Shown one piece after another: positions 1 through 5,052 of a DNA stretch of 5,052 nt (position 1 is its first letter; each line of letters starts with the position of its first letter). A program made the translations under genes and the position numbers. Under the pieces are notes generated by a model. That model was given only the letters and a program-made list of their open reading frames with translations. It did not search any database and was not told the origin of the DNA. Source of the DNA: Desulfobulbaceae bacterium (GTDB taxonomy: Bacteria > Desulfobacterota > Desulfobulbia > Desulfobulbales > SURF-16); the NCBI GenBank assembly GCA_021160685.1, contig JAGHCC010000178.1, positions 1-5,052 of the forward strand, given 5' to 3'.

Positions 1-473
1 GGATGGTTGAATGGAAATTTAAAGTGGGTTTCCCGATCACCCATAATGGATTTCATAACACCATCTGTTTCTGGGACAACAAGATCACGGATCCGAAAAT
101 GGAACTCGCCTGAGTGAATTTCAGGGGCATTTGTATAAGCAAAGACCGCTTTAAAACCAACACCAAACTTGCCAATATTAGTTGAATCATCTCGCTTGGT
201 ACTAACACCGATGCTTGTTATTGACTCGATATCCTTTAAATCGAATAGGCGAACACCGTTATGCTCGAACTCAATTTCATCATCAGACAGGGTAAAGCGA
301 ACTTCAGTTGCTCCAGGGTCTTCAGCGTTCTGTAGAAGTTCGTAGATAAAATGAGCGTTATCAGGATAAAGTTCAGTCAATAGTCTTTTAATGCCCTCTT
401 CGAAGTTGTTTTCTCTATTGGCATCAATCCATCTCTGTCTTTTTTGCGAAAGTTCATGTATTGATAATGGCAT
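1..473 (-). CDS. Sacsin-like GHKL (HSP90-type) ATPase, N-terminal part (runs off the window)
   Basis: Translating the minus strand from the ATG at 473..471 gives 157 uninterrupted codons up to the window edge, so the gene is partial at its 3' end. The fragment shows the ATP-binding motifs of a GHKL (gyrase/HSP90/histidine kinase/MutL) fold: the N-box ELLQNAED at residues 45-52, with E45 and N49 in the catalytic and Mg-binding positions; HNG at 71-73 where many family members have DNG or HDG; and a lid with glycine box, SIGVSTK at 87-93 and IGKFGVGFKAVF at 100-111. The segment HSGEFHFRIRDLVVPE (120-135) matches what I recall of bacterial sacsin N-terminal ATPase-like proteins, which are usually very large, so most of the protein should lie outside. 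The start codon overlaps the stop of the SNF2 gene (TAATG), indicating an operon. A GGGAG ribosome-binding site sits about 10 nt upstream. Known of the family: ATP-dependent conformational change, with bacterial members often in conflict or defence islands. The substrate is unknown. The family call is firm; the function is inferred. Confidence 0.88.
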   Translation of the reverse strand, partial: MPLSIHELSQKRQRWIDANRENNFEEGIKRLLTELYPDNAHFIYELLQNAEDPGATEVRFTLSDDEIEFEHNGVRLFDLKDIESITSIGVSTKRDDSTNIGKFGVGFKAVFAYTNAPEIHSGEFHFRIRDLVVPETDGVMKSIMGDRETHFKFPFNH

Positions 474-3400
474 TATGATTTTTCTCCCAAAACATTCATC
501 ACCCCATACGCAACCGGATCGGCTATGATATCCGCTCTCTCCATAGCGATATCCAGATCCTGGGTACGTCTTGCATAATCAGCCTCTGCCGCATCTATTT
601 GCGACTGCCGCATCTTTTGAATTTTTTTGTTAGTTGCCTGTTGAAGTTGTTCCTCAAGAAGGGCTATCCGCGCCCGATGGCTGGTTGACAGACTTTCCCT
701 GCGGTATTCAGCCAATTCCTGGGTCTGTTGCCGATGTTTGGTTTTCGCATAATTCCACAATTTGTAATGCTGGGCATCCAGTCCGTCCCACACTTGATCA
801 CCAACATTGGCGGGAGTAGCGTTCGGGCAGTCTACTGCTTTTTCGAGAAGGCGGGCAAGATGTCCTGTAACGACATCAGACGAAGAAATTGGCTGAAGAA
901 CAAGATCCTCTTTAACTCCATGAAAACGCCACTGATAAATGGCAAATTCATACCGCCCCGCAGGAACCTCATCTGACACCGTCATCAGGCCGGTCAAAAC
1001 CCGTTCCTTTGAATCGAATGATAGAGATGCCTGCTTGACCAGAGGATGAAGCGGCATGATGAATGCGGCCTCATGATGTTGTGAGGCACACTCCGACTCG
1101 AAGGTAACGGGCAGGTGTGGAACGCCTCCTTTAAGCCAGTTCTCCCAATCACGATATACGGTCGTGTTTTGCCGGGGAAGTTTCTGAAGACCCCGCAACA
1201 GGCAACTTCGAGACTCTTGCGAAAGACGAAGAGACTTAAGTGGCTTTTCGCCCAGGATAAACTCCTGCTCTTTTCCGCATACACGCTGCAAATAAAGAAT
1301 CACAAGTCTCTGGATTGATATCGGAGACAACCAGAAACTCGTCGCGTCCATTATCTCCGTGTTCATCTGTTCTTCAGGCAGTTTGATTCCAAACAGCTCC
1401 GCCTGCTTTTGTTCAAGCTCGTCCTGCTCCTGAATCAGTCGAATCTTGTTGTCGGCCAACTGTTGAAATTTGAGCTTTCGTTCATCTTTATCCAGCTCAT
1501 AATTTTCAGCGATATTTTTGATTTCCCTGGTAATTTCTCCCAGAATTTCTTCACCTTCACCTAAAGCATTATTAAAAACACCTATTCTCACCAAACAACG
1601 TTCATAGATATCCGCATCCACAGTACCGGGTGTTATCATATTGTAGATGGCAACACTTTCACTCTTCTGACCGTTTCTGTCAATGCGACCGATACGCTGT
1701 TCCACGCGCATGGGATTCCATGGAAGATCGTAATTCACCATACAATCACAGAACTGATAATCGAGACCTTCACAACCGATCTCGGAAAAGAGCAACAGGT
1801 CGATACAATCCTCATCGCCCTTCGCTTTTTCGAAACGACTGCGAAACTCGACCCGCTCTTCATCGGGAGTATCACCATGAATCAATCCGACCCTAAATCC
1901 ATCTTTACAGAGGTGATCGAAAAGATAACGCAGAGTGTGTCTAAAGCTGCTGAAAAGCATCACCTTATTATTCGGAAGCTTCTGCTTGTCGTGGATAATT
2001 TTACGCAAGGCGTCCAGTTTGGGATCATATGGATCAAGAGAGCGCGCCGCCTCAAGAAGAGCTTGGATTTGTACTTGAATGGAGTTTATGGCTTTATCGT
2101 CCGGGCATCCGGTATCATCGGCTTCCTCCCAGGACAACTCATCAAGATGGCGATTGAGAATGTCCTCAAGAAATGGCGCAAGACCAAAAAGACAACTGGC
2201 CACCTGCCGCCTGATGGTGGTCATCATAAACTTCACGTTGAGATCACCATGAATCCGGCTGAATATCTCCGCCTGTATTTTAAGCAATTCATCATGCAAG
2301 TGTTGCTGGTCTGGCGTAAACGGTACGACCACGGTCTCGGGCTTCCGGATAGTAAAGTCGCCGATATCCCGGCGGCGGGTTCGGTTGATGATTCCCGCAA
2401 AGGTGTGCATTCCTTCCGTGTCCGAGATCATCCGCACCCGCTCATCTGGTGAGATGTCGCCATCAAAAAGTTTGGCGCGTACCCGGTTGAAATCAGGGTT
2501 ATGCCTCAGTATAGCTTGTCCCCACGATGTAGCCGCTGCCTGATCAAGCTCCTCGAGAGCATGAGCAGGCCACTCCTGTTCTTGCGCCCGTATTGATGAC
2601 ACCGCCCGGTTGATAAACGGGTTTGGCTCTGCCATATGTTCGAAACTTTCCTGGTCGATAATAAGATCCGGACGAAGGGTATTGAGCAGGACAAAAAGAT
2701 CTTTACTGCCAAGCTGAATCGGCGTCGCTGTCAGGAAAACCACCGCCTCTGCGTGATCACAGAAAAATTTGACCGCTTGATGGCTGTAGGTATTCTGATT
2801 GCGTATATGATGTGCTTCATCAACGATAACCAGATCGAAGCGCGGCGGGGGATCCAGGTCGAGAAGCCCTTTCTTACGTCTGCGCCTTCCGTCAGGGGCT
2901 GAGCCATAAAGCAGGGTTTCGTCAAATAAAGAGTAAGGAACAATAATCTTTTGCTGCTGCTCCGGCCAAACCCCGTCCTTATCCATCTCTGTGATGCAAT
3001 ATCGCAAGTCAGCACCATTAAGGTGGATGAATTTTTCTTCGAAACGCTTCATCTCATTCAGCCATTTACGTTCGGTAATCAAAGGGCGTGGACAGACAAT
3101 AAGTACTGAACGTACATCTCGCCGTGCCTGGAGTTCACGCAGAATGAGACCGGCTTCAATGGTTTTTCCAACACCAACACCATCGGCAATCAACAAACGG
3201 GGGCGATCCGATCGAATGAAACGCAAAACCGGCCTGAATTGGTAGGGGATAAAATCAACGCGAGCAGCATTAAGAGAATAGAGGGTGGAGAGTCCCGGAT
3301 ATCTTATCTGCAGAGCCGTGAGATAGGCGTGGAACTGGTCGCAGGGCAAAGCCTCCGTTTTCTCTCCCTGCAGTTTCTCTGCCTGCAATTGAGACGCATA

Positions 3401-4060
3401 GAAAGTTTGCATGTGGCCGTCTATAAAGACTTTAAATCGGTTTTCCGGCTGTCCTGGCAAAACAGAGATAACTGCGCCCCTGTTGGTCGGGTTTGATTTA
3501 GCGAAGACAATCTGCCCCGGCTCAAATTCTGCTGCATCACTCTTTTTCTTTTCTGGGGCCACCGGAATCCCGCCATTATCATCTTTGTATGGTGCTTGCG
3601 TTTCCGCCCCGAGAATTGCCTTTTTTGTCTCTCGCAATTCTTGAATCAGCTTGTCATCTGCTCCAATGACCACCGCAAAACGCTGTAACGTATCTAAATC
3701 CCTGTAGATATCATCGACGGGAAATCCTTCTGTGTTCGCATGCGCCCAACGATTACGGATTGTTTGCATTTCCTTGACAAAGTGGCGGTCTTCGGATGTC
3801 AGATCCAAACTGTTTGAAATCTGGTACCAATTCTGATCCAGAACCCGAAGAAGCCCCGCCAGATCCAACCCGCCAAGAGTTGTTATATTGTGTTGTTCCA
3901 GACGGCGTTTTTGTTGAAATGACAAATTGTTTACGACTGTCTTTTCCCACCACTCATCGTAAAGCGACGGCAGAACTTTTTCCAGAAAAGCGGCAAGCTG
4001 TTCGGCAATATCACTTAAGAGTTTAACCACAGATCCATAATTTTGTAATTTACCATCCAT
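473..4060 (-). CDS. HEPN (Swt1-like) - SH3-like - SNF2 family DEAH helicase/translocase
   Basis: The gene encodes 1195 residues from the ATG at 4060, with a stop codon at 475..473. Residues about 5-135 are an all-helical Swt1-like HEPN domain; its RNRWAH motif (102-107) has R102, N103 and H107 as in active HEPN RNases. Residues about 181-228 (PGQIVFAK onward) look like the small beta-barrel found before the motor in RapA-type SNF2 proteins. The motor is complete: Walker A GVGVGKT (294-300), DEAH (414-417), TATP (444-447), motif IV LFSSFRHT (702-709), motif V SEIGCEGLD (759-767) and motif VI QRIGRIDRNGQ with its arginines (788-798). The roughly 385-residue C-terminus is charged and helical, with a probable coiled coil near 1115-1175. 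Expected activity is ATP-driven translocation on double-stranded nucleic acid, with HEPN as a possible RNase effector; this is inferred. The sacsin-like ATPase gene overlaps its stop codon. It resembles in broad class the SNF2 proteins of DISARM (DrmD) and Zorya (ZorD), but no DISARM or Zorya partner is visible. Confidence 0.93.
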   Translation of the reverse strand: MDGKLQNYGSVVKLLSDIAEQLAAFLEKVLPSLYDEWWEKTVVNNLSFQQKRRLEQHNITTLGGLDLAGLLRVLDQNWYQISNSLDLTSEDRHFVKEMQTIRNRWAHANTEGFPVDDIYRDLDTLQRFAVVIGADDKLIQELRETKKAILGAETQAPYKDDNGGIPVAPEKKKSDAAEFEPGQIVFAKSNPTNRGAVISVLPGQPENRFKVFIDGHMQTFYASQLQAEKLQGEKTEALPCDQFHAYLTALQIRYPGLSTLYSLNAARVDFIPYQFRPVLRFIRSDRPRLLIADGVGVGKTIEAGLILRELQARRDVRSVLIVCPRPLITERKWLNEMKRFEEKFIHLNGADLRYCITEMDKDGVWPEQQQKIIVPYSLFDETLLYGSAPDGRRRRKKGLLDLDPPPRFDLVIVDEAHHIRNQNTYSHQAVKFFCDHAEAVVFLTATPIQLGSKDLFVLLNTLRPDLIIDQESFEHMAEPNPFINRAVSSIRAQEQEWPAHALEELDQAAATSWGQAILRHNPDFNRVRAKLFDGDISPDERVRMISDTEGMHTFAGIINRTRRRDIGDFTIRKPETVVVPFTPDQQHLHDELLKIQAEIFSRIHGDLNVKFMMTTIRRQVASCLFGLAPFLEDILNRHLDELSWEEADDTGCPDDKAINSIQVQIQALLEAARSLDPYDPKLDALRKIIHDKQKLPNNKVMLFSSFRHTLRYLFDHLCKDGFRVGLIHGDTPDEERVEFRSRFEKAKGDEDCIDLLLFSEIGCEGLDYQFCDCMVNYDLPWNPMRVEQRIGRIDRNGQKSESVAIYNMITPGTVDADIYERCLVRIGVFNNALGEGEEILGEITREIKNIAENYELDKDERKLKFQQLADNKIRLIQEQDELEQKQAELFGIKLPEEQMNTEIMDATSFWLSPISIQRLVILYLQRVCGKEQEFILGEKPLKSLRLSQESRSCLLRGLQKLPRQNTTVYRDWENWLKGGVPHLPVTFESECASQHHEAAFIMPLHPLVKQASLSFDSKERVLTGLMTVSDEVPAGRYEFAIYQWRFHGVKEDLVLQPISSSDVVTGHLARLLEKAVDCPNATPANVGDQVWDGLDAQHYKLWNYAKTKHRQQTQELAEYRRESLSTSHRARIALLEEQLQQATNKKIQKMRQSQIDAAEADYARRTQDLDIAMERADIIADPVAYGVMNVLGEKS
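484..488 (-). promoter_or_regulatory. Ribosome-binding site for the sacsin-like ATPase gene
   Basis: On the minus strand GGGAG lies inside the last codons of the SNF2 gene, 10 nt before the ATG at 473..471. Together with the TAATG stop/start overlap it supports this start codon and suggests that ribosomes finishing the helicase can reinitiate on the ATPase gene. Confidence 0.6.
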
Positions 4061-4203
4061 CGCAAAACTGCCCCCCTTACATACATTCTCTTTCAATCTC
4101 TAATAGATACAACATGAAACAACGAACCAACCAAGAGCGTACCAAACAGTTCCTGCTCATGTGAAGATCACGAGTCCCTTCCCTCTGCATGTTGACATAA
4201 TCC
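4061..4203 (-). promoter_or_regulatory. Leader and probable promoter region of the HEPN-SNF2/sacsin operon
   Basis: This 143-nt gap separates the AlbA_2-like remnant from the SNF2 ATG and is the only obvious place for the operon promoter. On the minus strand it contains two overlapping TTGGTT hexamers (4134..4129 and 4130..4125) and an AT-rich TATCTATTAG (4109..4100). The spacings between TTGGTT and TATCTA are 19 and 15 nt, neither ideal for sigma-70, so the promoter call is weak. Only a short 4-3-4 inverted repeat (GTGATCTTCAC) was noted, with no convincing operator and no terminator. The region after about 4110 carries the Shine-Dalgarno sequence described separately. Confidence 0.3.
4071..4079 (-). 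promoter_or_regulatory. Ribosome-binding site deciding the SNF2 start
   Basis: The minus strand reads TAAGGGGGG, one mismatch from TAAGGAGG within the core, about 10 nt before the ATG at 4060..4058. This favours the ATG over an in-frame TTG 36 nt further upstream (4096..4094), because the purine run would otherwise be inside the coding sequence and nothing comparably strong precedes the TTG. The peptide after the ATG begins MDGKLQNYGSV and leads directly into the HEPN domain. Confidence 0.7.
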
Positions 4204-4332
4204 TTAAGCCATCTTTTTTCCCTTTTCAGTAAGCCGATATCTCTGTTTATTGCTCCGGTGTTTGTCGGGAACAGTCTCCCCGATTAGCACAAGCGCAATG
4301 CCCGTTTGTTGATAATTCTCACGAAAATGCGT
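4204..4332 (-). pseudogene. C-terminal remnant of an AlbA_2/RecG-like ATP-binding regulator (winged-helix end)
   Basis: The minus-strand frame ending at the TAA at 4206..4204 encodes about 42 residues with no start codon. It opens with THFRENY and contains ETVPDKHRSNKQRYRLTEKGKKM. This pattern (RxxFRxxY, a hydrophobic stretch, then TxPDKPxSxxQxYRLTxKG) is what I recall from the C-terminal winged-helix end of bacterial AlbA_2-domain proteins, often annotated as ATP-binding protein, RecG-like helicase or transcriptional regulator. The rest of that protein, normally several hundred residues, is absent: the same frame meets a stop (TAG) about 55 nt upstream, inside the transposase remnant. It is therefore a decayed tail left by a deletion or insertion. 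The family assignment comes from remembered motifs and is moderately sure; the remnant status follows from length and lack of a start. Confidence 0.5.
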
Positions 4333-4348
4333 TGAGGCAGTTGAGGCG
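4331..4348. repeat. Two tandem 9-bp units at the junction of two remnants
   Basis: The plus strand reads GTTGAGGCA then GTTGAGGCG, a two-copy direct repeat with one difference, followed by the related GGGTTGGGCCACG. It lies exactly between the end of the transposase remnant (stop at 4362) and the start of the recognisable AlbA_2-like remnant (4332). It may be replication slippage at a rearrangement joint, or part of a transposase-associated end sequence. With only two copies it could also be chance. Confidence 0.35.
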
Positions 4349-4361
4349 GGGTTGGGCCACG

Positions 4362-4745
4362 TTAAGTAGCTGAAAACAAACTATTTACATCCCAAAAATA
4401 CATGTTTTGATCTCGTATATCTTCTTTTCCCCTACCAAAATCAGCCATATCGGGTGCCATCTCCTCTCGAAGTTGACAAATACCATTGGTCTCAATGATT
4501 TTTCGCCCCTTCGCCATTATGCCCATTTTTCCTTTTATTGTTTCTGTAAACTGTTTACTGCCAACGGCGATGCTTTCCGTCCATTGTTCCTGCCTGTCAT
4601 TATTGCCTATCTCCAATAATTCTTCAATTAATTCTTGATGGGTTTTTCGAAATCTATCGTAGCTCTCACAAAGCCAGTTAGTTCTGCAAGTTTTTTTATA
4701 GTTAATGAGCACACATTTTTTTACGTGGGTTCTGGAGCTCATCAT
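4362..4745 (-). pseudogene. C-terminal remnant of a REP-associated tyrosine transposase (Y1/IS200-like, RAYT)
   Basis: The open frame ends at the TAA at 4364..4362. From the ATG at 4745 it gives 127 residues; the frame stays open back to an ATG at 4844, but that part overlaps relE out of frame and has no transposase character. The recognisable part covers roughly the last 110 residues: YDRFRKTHQELIEE, then WTESIAVGSKQFTETIKGK, then MAKGRKIIE, QLREE and finally NMYFWDVN. I recall this order (WTxSIAVGSxxFVExxK, KGRK, YxLRE, NxYFWDV) from the C-terminus of RAYT transposases, which are usually 220-320 residues. The N-terminal nuclease part with the HUH motif and catalytic tyrosine is missing, so it cannot be active. 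The RAYT-like part begins near 4715; between there and the relE stop (4783) nothing is recognisable. It lies just after relE and just before the AlbA_2-like remnant. A small intact hypothetical gene is the alternative, judged unlikely. Confidence 0.6.
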
Positions 4746-4782
4746 AACTACCGAAAGGCTATTTTGTGGGGTGTGTAACCAC

Positions 4783-5052
4783 TCAATTACTTCTTTTTTG
4801 GGCCTTTTTATAGACCGAATTTTTCTCTCGTTTTCCAATAGCAATTACCAGTACGGAAATTTCTTTGTCAACCACCTCATAAACAAGACGATGTCCGCTG
4901 GTTCTGAGTTTGATTTTTTAATGGTTCTCAAAATTTGAAAGCTGGCTATTGGGTACGTGAGGTGAGAGAAGCCGTTCTTTCAACTTTTTCTTGAATTGAG
5001 CTTGCACTGTATTATCAAGTTTTTTCCATTCTTTGAGTGCTGAAGGTAGGAA
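4783..5052 (-). pseudogene. relE: relE-family toxin gene with an internal stop codon (5' end beyond the window)
   Basis: The minus-strand frame entering at 5052 reads FLPSALKEWKKLD, continues 44 codons, meets TAA at 4920..4918, then continues as KIKLRTSGHRLVYEVVDKE and IGKREKNSVYKKAQKR to a TGA at 4785..4783. Both halves align without gaps to E. coli RelE as I remember it (ALKEWRKLGSTV, YKIKLRSSGYRLVYQV, VGKRERSEVY). The TAA replaces the tyrosine before KIKLR, a single-base change from TAT or TAC. RelE is a ribosome-dependent mRNA endonuclease. The residues corresponding to K52, K54, R61, R81 and Y87 all lie after the stop, and there is no ATG in the distal half, so no active toxin is expected. 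About six N-terminal codons, and any RelB antitoxin gene, would lie beyond position 5052. A sequencing error at one base is the main alternative. Confidence 0.85.

Noticed and set aside
1877..2452. 191-codon open frame on the plus strand inside the SNF2 gene
   Set aside because: It lies wholly antisense to the helicase coding sequence, has no recognisable domain, and no convincing ribosome-binding site was seen; it reflects the codon structure of the opposite strand.
473..4060. Assignment of the helicase as DISARM DrmD or Zorya ZorD
   Set aside because: The SNF2 motor alone is not diagnostic; the HEPN domain and the sacsin-like neighbour do not match those systems as I know them, and no methylase, DrmA/B or ZorA/B gene is visible.
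4159..4174. Short inverted repeat GTGAAGATCAC as an operator
   Set aside because: With 4-bp arms around 3 nt it is well within chance expectation, and no second copy was seen near the start of the operon.
4265..4283. Inverted repeat TCGGGGA...TTCCCGA (minus strand), a possible terminator
   Set aside because: The stem is only 5 perfect base pairs plus one after a mismatch, no T-run follows, and it sits inside the AlbA_2-like remnant frame.
4407..4619. 70-codon open frame on the plus strand
   Set aside because: It is antisense to the RAYT remnant, whose frame carries recognisable motifs, whereas this one carries none.
4746..4844. Upstream extension of the RAYT remnant frame to the ATG at 4844
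   Set aside because: Its first 20 or so codons overlap relE in a different frame and simply mistranslate relE; no transposase motif occurs there.
4705..4938. 77-codon open frame on the plus strand
   Set aside because: It is antisense to the relE remnant, and its phenylalanine-rich product is the mirror of lysine-rich RelE codons.

Overview
The window is a bacterial segment with all recognisable genes on the minus strand, so the reading order runs from high to low coordinates. Its organism is not fixed by the sequence. A RelE-type toxin remnant, a REP-associated (Y1/IS200-like) transposase remnant whose C-terminal motifs resemble those I recall from Desulfobacterota, and a moderate GC content (about 43 to 52% in stretches counted by hand) point loosely to a Gram-negative such as Desulfobacterota or Gammaproteobacteria. 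This is inference only.

Region A (about 5052 to 4204) is a row of gene remnants, all on the minus strand: a relE toxin gene with a nonsense codon just before its catalytic half (its first few codons lie beyond the window edge); the C-terminal third of a REP-associated tyrosine transposase; and about 42 codons resembling the winged-helix C-terminus of an AlbA_2/RecG-like ATP-binding regulator. Such debris is common at hotspots where accessory genes turn over.

Region B (4203 to 4061) is a short leader with a good Shine-Dalgarno sequence and only weak promoter-like sequences.

Region C (4060 to 473) is one large intact gene of 1195 codons encoding a three-part protein: an N-terminal Swt1-like HEPN domain with an intact RNxxxH motif, a small RapA/SH3-like beta-barrel segment, and a complete SNF2-family DEAH helicase/translocase followed by a charged, helical C-terminus.

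Region D (473 to 1, running off the window) is the start of a gene encoding a sacsin-like GHKL (HSP90-type) ATPase. Its ATG overlaps the helicase stop codon in the sequence TAATG, so the two genes are very probably co-transcribed and translationally coupled.

The main candidate system is this coupled pair: a HEPN-SNF2 translocase plus a sacsin-like ATPase. Each family is linked to biological conflict and anti-phage systems. I cannot assign the pair to a named defence system from the visible sequence, and further partner genes may lie beyond position 1.
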